Shown in pieces: positions 1 through 5,748 of a DNA stretch of 5,848 bases. Each line of letters begins with the position of its first letter. The first letter of the stretch is position 1. A model generated the notes under the pieces. It did not search any database. It was given only the letters and a program-made list of their open reading frames with translations, and had not been told where the DNA came from. The translations under genes and the position numbers were made by a program. The DNA comes from Candidatus Nesterenkonia stercoripullorum (GTDB taxonomy: Bacteria; Actinomycetota; Actinomycetes; Actinomycetales; Micrococcaceae), in NCBI GenBank assembly GCA_019114115.1, contig DXGD01000484.1, forward strand, positions 1 through 5,848, given 5' to 3'.

Positions 1-1481
1 GTGGCAGTGTTGATCGACCAGTAGAGACCGTAGTCCACGGTCATCTCGCGCTTCATGCCATCGATGACGTTGTCGACCGACCAGCCACCGGGGTCCAATA
101 TCGTCGCGTGGCCGTTCGGCAGACACTGAGCGTCCCACTGCGTGAACTGGCTCCAGGAGTCGGTGGATGCGTCGATGGTGTCGTCCATCTCGCCGCCCTG
201 CTCCAGGTAGGCCGCAGCGACATAGGGCTTCAGCGTGGAGCCGCCCTGGAAGCCAGTGCCGCCTCCGTAAGCGGCATCGACATTGAAGTTCAGCTCCGTA
301 TTGCCGTCCGACTCAGCAGGGTCGAACTCGGTGTTCTGGGCCATGGAGAGGATGTTGCCGGTGCCCGGCTCTACCGAGACGATGGAGGAGCCTGCGCCGG
401 AGCTGTCGCCGACCGGGATCGTGTTGACGACCTCTTCCTCGGCATCTTCCTGGAGTTCGGGGTCGAGCGTCGTCGTGATCTCCAGGCCGCCGCGGTTCAG
501 CAGCTCGGAGCGTGCCTGCTGAGTGGGGCCGAAGGCGTCGTTGTCCTCGATCTGACGGCGCACGTAATCGCAGAAGTAGGCTCCGAGCTCAGCTGAGGTG
601 CACCCGACTTCCTGCTGCTGAATCTCCAGGTTGAGGTCCTCAGAGGTGGCCTCATCATGTTCCTCCTCGGTGATGGCACCGGTGCGCAGCATGGCGTCCA
701 GGACGGCGTCGCGCCGCCCCTCGGAGGCCTCGGGGTTCACCTCGGGGTTGAAGCCGTTGGGGGACTGCACCATGCCGGCCAGAGTGGCTGCCTGGGACAG
801 GCTCAGATCTGCAGCGGAGATGCCCCAGTAGTACTGGGAGGCCGCCTCCACGCCGTAGTTGCGGCCGCCGAAGAGGACGATGTTGAGGTATCCCTCGATG
901 ATCTCGTCCTTGGTCATCTCGTCTTCGATGTCCACGGCGAGTTTCATCTCACGGATCTTGTCCGCGTAGGTCTTCTGCCCGGAGATCGTCGTACGGCTCT
1001 CACCACGCAGGTACTGAGCGTTGACCAGTACGTTGTTGACGTACTGCTGGGTGATGGTCGAGGCGCCCTGCTGGGAGTCGCTGGTCGCGTTGTGGGCGAA
1101 GGCGCGGGCGAGGCCGCGCGGGTCGACGCCGCCGTGCTCGTAATAGCGTTCGTCCTCGATGGCGATGAGCGCGTCCACCATATTGTCTGAGATGTCCTCG
1201 AGATCGACCGGCTGACGGTTCTCGGCATAGAACGTCGCCAGCTCCGTGGTGCCGTCATTGGCGTAGATGGTGGAGGGCACGCTCAGCGGCTCCTCCATGA
1301 GCTCCGCCGGGATCTCGTCGAGGATTTCCTGCCCCGTTGCTGCCGCAGCACCGCCGGAGGCCGCCAGTGGGAAGATCAGCCCAGCAGCAAGCACACCGCA
1401 CAGTGCACTCACACCGAGGAAAGTCATGATTTTCCCGATAGTGGTGGCGGTGTCAAAGAGGGGGGACTTTCGAGACGCCAT
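1..1481 (-). CDS. ponA2: Class A (bifunctional) penicillin-binding protein, PonA2-like; N-terminal 493 residues, 3' end beyond window
   Basis: This is a peptidoglycan glycosyltransferase/DD-transpeptidase that polymerises lipid II and cross-links stem peptides outside the membrane. A short cytoplasmic tail (MASRKSPLFD) precedes one membrane anchor at about residues 16-43. The GT51 domain follows: EDERYYEHGG with catalytic Glu109, GASTITQQ at 139-146, KIREMKLA with second Glu178, and the YLN motif at about 198-200. The transpeptidase domain has the nucleophile motif GGSTLKP (Ser415, Lys418) and the SxN motif SIN at 489-491. The window ends just after this, so the KTG box and any C-terminal PASTA domain are not visible. 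Two cysteines (Cys294, Cys304) lie in the linker between domains. I chose ATG 1481 because AGGTAGG sits 9 nt upstream; the in-frame ATG at 1490 directly abuts that sequence. It diverges from the DUF4177 gene. The symbol rests on synteny with mycobacterial ponA2; the class A PBP call is secure. Confidence 0.93.
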   Translation of the reverse strand, partial: MASRKSPLFDTATTIGKIMTFLGVSALCGVLAAGLIFPLAASGGAAAATGQEILDEIPAELMEEPLSVPSTIYANDGTTELATFYAENRQPVDLEDISDNMVDALIAIEDERYYEHGGVDPRGLARAFAHNATSDSQQGASTITQQYVNNVLVNAQYLRGESRTTISGQKTYADKIREMKLAVDIEDEMTKDEIIEGYLNIVLFGGRNYGVEAASQYYWGISAADLSLSQAATLAGMVQSPNGFNPEVNPEASEGRRDAVLDAMLRTGAITEEEHDEATSEDLNLEIQQQEVGCTSAELGAYFCDYVRRQIEDNDAFGPTQQARSELLNRGGLEITTTLDPELQEDAEEEVVNTIPVGDSSGAGSSIVSVEPGTGNILSMAQNTEFDPAESDGNTELNFNVDAAYGGGTGFQGGSTLKPYVAAAYLEQGGEMDDTIDASTDSWSQFTQWDAQCLPNGHATILDPGGWSVDNVIDGMKREMTVDYGLYWSINTA

Positions 1482-1494
1482 GAGAGACATCCTA
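1482..1494 (-). promoter_or_regulatory. Candidate -10 box (TAGGAT) and start region of ponA2
   Basis: On the minus strand TAGGAT (plus-strand 1489-1494) matches the actinobacterial -10 consensus TANNNT. It would place the transcription start at about 1482, one base before the chosen ATG at 1481, giving an almost leaderless mRNA. The same bases (AGGTAGG) also make an acceptable Shine-Dalgarno sequence 9 nt from ATG 1481, so sequence alone cannot separate the two readings. No good -35 hexamer is visible. Confidence 0.4.
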
Positions 1495-1529
1495 CCTGAG
1501 CAGGCACCAGCCCCGCGGGGTGAAAGCGA

Positions 1530-1535
1530 TAGGCT
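1530..1535 (+). promoter_or_regulatory. -10 box (TAGGCT) for the DUF4177-ridA-ligase operon, predicted leaderless
   Basis: TAGGCT fits the common actinobacterial -10 form TANNNT. Six bases (GTGGAT) separate it from ATG 1542, so the expected start of transcription falls exactly on the A of the start codon. The only purine-rich sequence near that ATG is this hexamer itself. No convincing -35 is seen, which is normal for leaderless actinobacterial promoters. Confidence 0.55.
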
Positions 1536-1541
1536 GTGGAT

Positions 1542-1721
1542 ATGACTACATCATCCCCAGGAGCTCCCACGGCGTGGGAGTACGCGACCATTCCGCTGAT
1601 CATCCACAACACCAAGGCCATCCTCGACCAGTGGGGCGAAGAGGGCTGGGAGCTCGTCACTGTGCTTCCCGGCCCTGACGGGAATGCGCCTGTCGGGTAC
1701 TTCAAGCGTCCGAAAGCCTGA
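1542..1721 (+). CDS. DUF4177 domain mini-protein (59 aa)
   Basis: This small, probably cytoplasmic protein has no known biochemical role. It shows the DUF4177 signature: WEYATIPL near the N-terminus, a central helix, then GEEGWELVTVLP and a C-terminal GYFKRPKA. The domain fills almost the whole protein after about ten N-terminal residues (MTTSSPGAPT). There is no signal peptide or membrane segment. I took ATG 1542 rather than the in-frame GTG at 1536, because the -10 box at 1530-1535 would start transcription at 1542 and leave no room for translation from 1536. The gene is the first of a plus-strand run, 63 nt upstream of the RidA-family gene. Small DUF4177 genes are commonly found beside this RidA gene in actinobacteria, as I recall. 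The family call is secure; the function is not known. Confidence 0.85.
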   Translation: MTTSSPGAPTAWEYATIPLIIHNTKAILDQWGEEGWELVTVLPGPDGNAPVGYFKRPKA

Positions 1722-1770
1722 ACTGCCGCCGCCGCGGTCATTCTGATATGCCACCTGATATCCCGTAAGT

Positions 1771-1776
1771 GAGAGG
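1771..1776 (+). promoter_or_regulatory. Ribosome binding site of the RidA-family gene
   Basis: GAGAGG lies 8 nt before ATG 1785 and is a good Shine-Dalgarno sequence at standard spacing. It fixes the start and contrasts with the upstream DUF4177 gene, which appears to lack a leader. Confidence 0.7.
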
Positions 1777-1784
1777 TATCTGTC

Positions 1785-2258
1785 ATGAGTAACACGCCAT
1801 CTGCCGTAGAGACCCGGCTCGCAGAGCTGGGCTGGGAAGTCCCTGATGTGGTGCCGCCAGTTGCGGCATATCAGCCTGCAGTCATCGCTGACTCAGTGGT
1901 CTATATCTCGGGGCAGCTTCCCTTCATTGATGGTGAGCTGCCTGCTCAGGGGAAGGTCGGCGCGGAGGTGAGCCCGGAGAAGGCCTACGAGCTGGCTCGC
2001 CGGTGCGCGCTGAACTGCATCGGGGCGTTGAAGCACGCCGTCGGAGATCTCGACTCGGTGACGCGGATCGTCAAGATCGGGGGGTTCGTGGCGTCCTCGC
2101 CCGACTTCACCGGCCAGCCGACAGTGCTCAATGGGGCCTCCGAGCTCATCGGGCATGCCTTCGGCGATGCCGGCCTGCATGCCCGCAGCGCCGTCGGCGT
2201 CGCGGTGCTGCCGCTGGACACTCCGGTCGAGGTGGATCTGATCGCGCATGTCCGCTGA
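1785..2258 (+). CDS. RidA/YjgF/YER057c/UK114 family protein (157 aa)
   Basis: RidA-type proteins hydrolyse reactive enamines and imines such as 2-aminoacrylate, released by PLP-dependent amino-acid enzymes, and so protect other PLP enzymes. The protein matches the longer actinobacterial subgroup typified by M. tuberculosis Rv3678c: PPVAAY at 24-29, VYISGQLPF at 39-47, GKVG at 56-59, FTGQPTVLNGASEL at 108-121 and LHARSAVGVAVLPLD at 131-145. Arg134 and Glu149 stand 15 residues apart, the same spacing as catalytic Arg105 and Glu120 of E. coli RidA, so deaminase activity is plausible. An N-terminal extension of about 25 residues makes it longer than classical RidA (about 128 aa). It is cytoplasmic with no signal sequence. 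Its last 11 nt overlap the start of the ATP-grasp gene. I give no symbol because it belongs to a RidA subfamily and is not a clear ridA orthologue. Confidence 0.9.
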   Translation: MSNTPSAVETRLAELGWEVPDVVPPVAAYQPAVIADSVVYISGQLPFIDGELPAQGKVGAEVSPEKAYELARRCALNCIGALKHAVGDLDSVTRIVKIGGFVASSPDFTGQPTVLNGASELIGHAFGDAGLHARSAVGVAVLPLDTPVEVDLIAHVR

Positions 2259-3528
2259 TCCGGGCGATTCATTCGCCGCCGAGCCGTATGAGCGGCTCGG
2301 CTTCGCCCCTGTGATCGTCGGGGGCGATACCGGGGCGTACGCCGCTGCCCGCGCCTTCCACGAAGCCTATGGCGTCTCCTCCTTCGTCATCTCGAAGTAC
2401 CAGATGTGGATGATCAAGCACTCCGCGATCATTCACCATCTGCCTGTCGAGAACGGCACGGTGCCAGAGCATCTGGCCCAAGCACTGGAGGCGGAGCCGC
2501 TGCAGCGTCTTCGGGCGAACGGAGTGCGCATTCTGCTGCTGGGCGCGATCGACTCGACGGTCCAGGCGATCATCGCCCTGCGCGAGAGCCTGGGCGAGGA
2601 CTTCGTCGTTCCCTATGTGGATCAGGCGACGTTCGATGCCGGGACGATCAAGGACAATTTCGCCGCACTGGCCGAACGTCTCGGCGTCGACCAGCCGGTG
2701 ACACGGGTCGTCGACTTCTCCGGCCGGTGGGAAGAGCAGGTACCGGTGGATCTGACGTACCCCGTCTGGGCGAAACCCGCAGATGTGACGGCCTGGTACT
2801 GGACCGAGTTCGCAGGCAAGCAGAAGGTCCATCGCGTTGAGACTCCGGAAGAGCTCGAACAGCTGCTCGGGGCCGTCTCCGACGCCGGATACACCAAGAC
2901 CTTCGTCATCCAGGAGGAGGTCCCCGGCGACGACGAGAACATGCGCATCCTGACCTGCTACTGCGATCAGGACTCGCGCGTTCGCTTCGCCTCATGGGGT
3001 GAAACGGTCGTGGAGGACCACTCGCCGAATGCGCTGGGCAACCCCTCGGTCATTCTGACCGGCAAGAACTCTGAGGCGGTCGATCAGGCGCAGAAGATCC
3101 TCAGCGCTCTGGGCTGGGTGGGCTACGCCAATTTCGACCTGAAGTACGATCCGCGCGACGGGCGCACGAAGTTCTTCGAGCTCAATCCCCGGCTGGGCCG
3201 GTCGAGCCACTACGTCACCGGGGCAGGGAACAACCCGGCCGAGTACTACGTGCGTGACTGGATCGACGGCGAGCTCACGTCGCAGCCGGGTGAACGCGTG
3301 GAGGACCAGGACGAAGTGGTCTACACCGTCCTGCCGGGCTGGCTGGCCGCACGGTACGCCGGTGAGCCCCAGCGCAGGGCACACCTGCGCCGGGTGCTGC
3401 GCCGTCACGGTACGAAGAACCCGTTCTTCTACCGCGAAGATCGCGGTGTGCGTCGTCGTGCGCTGCTTCGCGCTGCTCAGCTGAGTACGGTACGGAAGTT
3501 CTTCCGTTACTACCCGCCAGTGCGCTGA
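2248..3528 (+). CDS. ATP-grasp carboxylate-amine ligase, D-aspartate ligase (AslA)-like (426 aa)
   Basis: ATP-grasp ligases join a carboxylate to an amine through an acyl-phosphate. As I remember it, Enterococcus faecium AslA, which adds D-Asp to the lysine of the peptidoglycan precursor, shares long colinear stretches with this protein: an N-terminal domain (ARAFHEAYG at 34-42), GYTKTFVIQEEVPGDDENMR at 214-233, GYANFDLKYDPRDG at 292-305, FFELNPRLGRSSHYVT at 309-324, and a C-terminal FFYREDRGVRR at 393-403. ATP-grasp residues visible are Lys176 (WAKP), the Glu223-Glu224 hinge pair, Asp297 and the metal-binding pair Glu311/Asn313. The last 50 residues are very basic and could sit at the membrane surface. 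There is no signal peptide or membrane helix. ATG 2248 overlaps ridA, with only a distant GAGG (2229-2232), so translation is probably coupled. The fold and ligase class are secure. D-Asp as substrate is inference; D-Glu or another amino acid is possible. Confidence 0.88.
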   Translation: MSADPGDSFAAEPYERLGFAPVIVGGDTGAYAAARAFHEAYGVSSFVISKYQMWMIKHSAIIHHLPVENGTVPEHLAQALEAEPLQRLRANGVRILLLGAIDSTVQAIIALRESLGEDFVVPYVDQATFDAGTIKDNFAALAERLGVDQPVTRVVDFSGRWEEQVPVDLTYPVWAKPADVTAWYWTEFAGKQKVHRVETPEELEQLLGAVSDAGYTKTFVIQEEVPGDDENMRILTCYCDQDSRVRFASWGETVVEDHSPNALGNPSVILTGKNSEAVDQAQKILSALGWVGYANFDLKYDPRDGRTKFFELNPRLGRSSHYVTGAGNNPAEYYVRDWIDGELTSQPGERVEDQDEVVYTVLPGWLAARYAGEPQRRAHLRRVLRRHGTKNPFFYREDRGVRRRALLRAAQLSTVRKFFRYYPPVR

Positions 3529-3544
3529 GCCTCATCCACGGTGA

Positions 3545-3593
3545 GAAAGCTGTGCCCGGACGGGATCGACCATCCCGCCCGGGCACAGCTTTC
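3545..3593. terminator. Bidirectional intrinsic-type terminator between the ligase gene and crp
   Basis: The inverted repeat has 22-nt arms (3545-3566 and 3572-3593) around a 5-nt loop (CGACC). All pairs match except one A-C mismatch at 3560/3578. The stem is very G+C-rich with AAAG/CTTT at its foot, so each strand has a short T run after the hairpin but no long U-tract, as is common in actinobacteria. It starts 17 nt after the ligase stop codon and lies between two convergent genes, so it can end transcription from both sides. Confidence 0.88.
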
Positions 3594-3658
3594 AGTGTAG
3601 GGGCTGTTCAGTCAGCGTCGGCGCTCGGCCGAACTCTCCGCTCAGCCAGTGTCTCCGC

Positions 3659-4336
3659 TCAACGGGACCGCTGGCGGATGCGCTGAATGTCGAGAATGAC
3701 GACGGCGCGAGCCTCAAGTCGCAGCCAACCGCGCTGGACGAACTCTGCCAGAGCCTTGTTCACGGTTTCGCGGGAAGCGCCGACGAGCTGGGCCAGTTCT
3801 TCCTGGGTGAGCTCATGGGCGACCAGGACGCCATCGGGTGCCGGGCGGCCGAAGCGGTCGGCCAGGTCCAGCAGCGCTTTGGCGACACGCCCGGGAACAT
3901 CGGAGAAGACGAGGTCGGCTAGCGACTCGTTCGTGCGGGTCAGGCGCTGGGCGAGTGCCTGCAGCAGCTGTACGGATACTTCGGGGGCAGCTGTGATGAC
4001 CTCGCGCAGGCTTGTGTGCTTCAGCCCGGCCAGCCGGGTCTCGGAGACTGCGGTGGCGGTGGCGGTACGAGGCGCGGGGTTGAACAGCGCCATCTCGCCG
4101 AAGATTTCGCCCGGCCCCAGAACTGCCAGGAGGTTCTCTCGACCATCGGGGGTGGCCCGCCCGAGCTTGATCTTGCCGGAGACGATGAAATACAGCTCGT
4201 CACCCTGATCGCCCTCGTGGAATATGGAGGCCCCGCGGGATAGGTCCACTTCGTTGAGCTGCTTGGTCAGAGCAGTGAAGACATCGTCATCGAGTGTCGC
4301 GAAGAGGGGGGCGCGGCGAAGTACTTCAAGATCCAT
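3659..4336 (-). CDS. crp: cAMP-receptor-type transcriptional regulator, Crp/Fnr family (225 aa)
   Basis: This is a global cAMP-responsive DNA-binding regulator, equivalent to M. tuberculosis Crp (Rv3676) and Corynebacterium GlxR. Residues 1 to about 115 form the cyclic-nucleotide-binding beta-barrel, with the phosphate-binding cassette IFGEMALF (78-85) followed by PRTATATA (89-96); Glu81, Arg90 and Thr91 are the expected cAMP contacts. The dimerisation helix spans about 116-145. The winged helix-turn-helix includes LTQEELAQLVGASRETVNKA at 176-195, with Arg189 and Glu190 in the recognition helix. There is no cysteine in the protein, so it is not an Fe-S Fnr. Length matches the 224-aa mycobacterial protein and the N-termini align, supporting ATG 4336, although the ribosome site is weak (GGA 6 nt or AGGA 14 nt upstream). 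It is transcribed toward the terminator at 3545-3593 and away from marP. Confidence 0.95.
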   Translation of the reverse strand: MDLEVLRRAPLFATLDDDVFTALTKQLNEVDLSRGASIFHEGDQGDELYFIVSGKIKLGRATPDGRENLLAVLGPGEIFGEMALFNPAPRTATATAVSETRLAGLKHTSLREVITAAPEVSVQLLQALAQRLTRTNESLADLVFSDVPGRVAKALLDLADRFGRPAPDGVLVAHELTQEELAQLVGASRETVNKALAEFVQRGWLRLEARAVVILDIQRIRQRSR

Positions 4337-4383
4337 GAGACATCCGTGCTTCCTGTGGTGAAATGGCCGTTCCGTGTCCTATG

Positions 4384-4413
4384 AAACTATCAGGTCGGCC
4401 GTGGCAGTGGAAA
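4384..4413 (-). promoter_or_regulatory. Candidate crp promoter (TTTCCA - 18 nt - TAGTTT)
   Basis: On the minus strand TAGTTT (plus-strand 4384-4389) fits the -10 form TANNNT. TTTCCA (4408-4413), 18 nt further upstream, matches four of six bases of TTGACA. The predicted start at about 4377 leaves a leader of about 40 nt before ATG 4336. Such matches arise often by chance, so this is only a candidate. Confidence 0.3.
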
Positions 4414-4512
4414 CGGATCCGCGCAGTTCTGCGGAAATATCCAGGATCGCTCCTAGCTCGATGTGGCATTCTGGTGGTTCCCGTATTCACGGCGCGATGC
4501 GCCCCCACCGCT

Positions 4513-4518
4513 GAGGAG
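4513..4518 (+). promoter_or_regulatory. Ribosome binding site that sets the marP start
   Basis: GAGGAG lies 9 nt before ATG 4528, a strong Shine-Dalgarno at normal spacing. It selects this start over the in-frame ATG at 4363, which would add 55 residues that look unlike a MarP N-terminus. Confidence 0.8.
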
Positions 4519-4527
4519 TATCTTGAC

Positions 4528-5706
4528 ATGGGAGCCATCCTGCTCGACGTCATCTTGGTGATTGTCCTCCTGGGGTTCCTCATCATCGGTCTCGGACGCG
4601 GTCTGTGGGCGACGCTCGGCGGGGCGCTCGGCTTCGTCGTGGGACTGGCGGCAGCCTTCTTCGCCATCCCGCGGGTCGCTGAATGGGTCGGGGAGCCCGT
4701 GTGGCGCGTGGTGGCGGTCGTCGCCGTCGCGATCCTGCTGGTGATCGTCGGCCACGCGATCGGTTCCGCTATCGGCGGACGGGTCGGCGGCCTCTTCAGG
4801 TCACCTGCACTGCGGGTGTTCGGTTCGCTGATCGGCGGTGTGCTGAACCTCGCAGTGGCGGCGTTCGCCATTGCGGTGCTGTCCTTCTCGCTCTCGGCCA
4901 TGGGATTCCCGGCAGTGAACCAGCAGCTCAATCAGTCGCGCGTCGTGCAGACCATCGACGCCGGAGTGCCGGAGCCGATCGAGGCCTGGTTCGCTGAAGT
5001 GCGCAGTGCCGTGACGGCCTCGGATATCCCCGAGATCGCCCAGCTGATCGCCCCGAATGCTGCCGAGGCCCCCAGTGACACCGAGCTCTCTGAGGCGGCC
5101 GAGAGTGCGGCCGCCTCAGTGGCGCGGGTCAGCGGCGTGGCCGAGCAGTGCGGGCAGTCTCAGACGGGCTCCGGATTCGCTGTCTCTGACAACCGCATCG
5201 TCACGAATGCCCATGTCCTCGCCGGGATCACCGCTCCTACCGTGGAGATGCCCAATGGTGAGGTCCTTCCCGGACGGGCCGTGTACTTCGACCCTGAGCG
5301 GGATCTGGCAGTGCTTGCCGTCGACTCGCTGGAGAGCCCCTCTCTCGAGGTCTCAGAGCCCCTCGCGCAAGGAGATTCCGGATATGTGATGGGGTACCCT
5401 GCCGGCGGCCCGTTCTCGGCCGGCGCCGCGACGGTGCAGGGCCGGGACGTGTCCGTGGTGAACAACATTTATGGCGGATCTCCCAGTGAGCTGGAGGTCT
5501 ACCAGGTCAATGCCGACGTCCGGCAGGGCAATTCAGGAGGCCCCCTGGTCAGCCAGGAGGGCGATGTCGCCGGGGTGGTCTTCGCGCGTGCCGTCGAAGG
5601 CGATTCCGTGGGCTTCGCCGTCACCGCCGCAGAAGCCGGTGAGGTGCTGACCTCGCCCGAGAGCTTCACCGAGACGGTGAGCACCGGGCAGTGCGTGCAG
5701 CGCTAG
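4528..5706 (+). CDS. marP: MarP-type membrane serine protease, CvpA domain plus trypsin-like domain (392 aa)
   Basis: MarP is a membrane-anchored periplasmic protease; in M. tuberculosis it is needed for acid resistance and activates the peptidoglycan hydrolase RipA. Residues 1-125 form a CvpA-like membrane domain with four predicted helices, at about 4-22, 27-48, 60-80 and 97-123. A linker follows (about 126-205), then a chymotrypsin-fold protease. The catalytic triad is complete: His229 in VTNAHVLAG, Asp259 in ERDLAVLAV, and Ser336 in RQGNSGGPLV. Cys208, just before the protease core, and Cys389, near the C-terminus, sit where M. tuberculosis MarP has its Cys214-Cys395 disulfide. Length is close to the 397 aa of the mycobacterial protein once the start is set at ATG 4528 by its ribosome site. 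The gene diverges from crp and converges on aroQ, with no strong terminator between marP and aroQ. Confidence 0.94.
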   Translation: MGAILLDVILVIVLLGFLIIGLGRGLWATLGGALGFVVGLAAAFFAIPRVAEWVGEPVWRVVAVVAVAILLVIVGHAIGSAIGGRVGGLFRSPALRVFGSLIGGVLNLAVAAFAIAVLSFSLSAMGFPAVNQQLNQSRVVQTIDAGVPEPIEAWFAEVRSAVTASDIPEIAQLIAPNAAEAPSDTELSEAAESAAASVARVSGVAEQCGQSQTGSGFAVSDNRIVTNAHVLAGITAPTVEMPNGEVLPGRAVYFDPERDLAVLAVDSLESPSLEVSEPLAQGDSGYVMGYPAGGPFSAGAATVQGRDVSVVNNIYGGSPSELEVYQVNADVRQGNSGGPLVSQEGDVAGVVFARAVEGDSVGFAVTAAEAGEVLTSPESFTETVSTGQCVQR

Positions 5707-5748
5707 GGCTGTCCTGACCTGGGGTTGCTGCGCCTCAGCTGCCGCTCT

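Larger units (their letters stand above)
4337..4527. promoter_or_regulatory. Divergent crp/marP intergenic region
   Basis: These 191 nt separate the crp and marP start codons. On the plus strand the marP frame stays open back to an ATG at 4363, but that stretch lacks MarP-like sequence, so I treat it as untranslated. I searched for a Crp site of the form TGTGA-N6-TCACA and found none that is convincing. A small palindrome, CGCAG-TT-CTGCG (4422-4433), is flanked by GGAT (4415-4418) and ATCC (4439-4442), which could pair outside it. This may form a hairpin in the marP leader. Confidence 0.5.

Noticed and set aside
108..1258. Long plus-strand open frames (for example 108-596 and 657-1190) opposite the PBP gene
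   Set aside because: They lie antisense to a gene with complete GT51 and transpeptidase motifs. Their translations are low-complexity and typical of reverse frames in G+C-rich DNA.
1535..1550. Possible Crp site TGTGGATATGACTACA over the DUF4177 start
   Set aside because: Only about half of the palindrome holds and the right half departs from TCACA at two positions. The overlap with a start codon explains part of the pattern, so the match is too weak to call.
1990..2840. Overlapping open frames on both strands within ridA and the ligase gene (for example 2003-2314, 2269-2832, 2406-2840)
   Set aside because: Arg/Gly/Ala-rich translations with no recognisable domain, inside genes with strong family matches.
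4363..4527. Extended marP start at ATG 4363 (447-aa version)
   Set aside because: The extra residues are unlike MarP N-termini, ATG 4528 has a strong GAGGAG 9 nt upstream, and the resulting 392 aa matches the family length.
4326..4931. 201-codon minus-strand open frame across the marP start and leader
   Set aside because: Its Thr/Pro/Arg/Ser-rich composition resembles no domain and it overlaps marP membrane-helix codons in antisense, so it is a shadow frame.
5707..5748. Terminator between marP and aroQ
   Set aside because: Only 4-5 bp stems (for example CAGCT/AGCTG) could be found and no T run, which is not enough to support a terminator.
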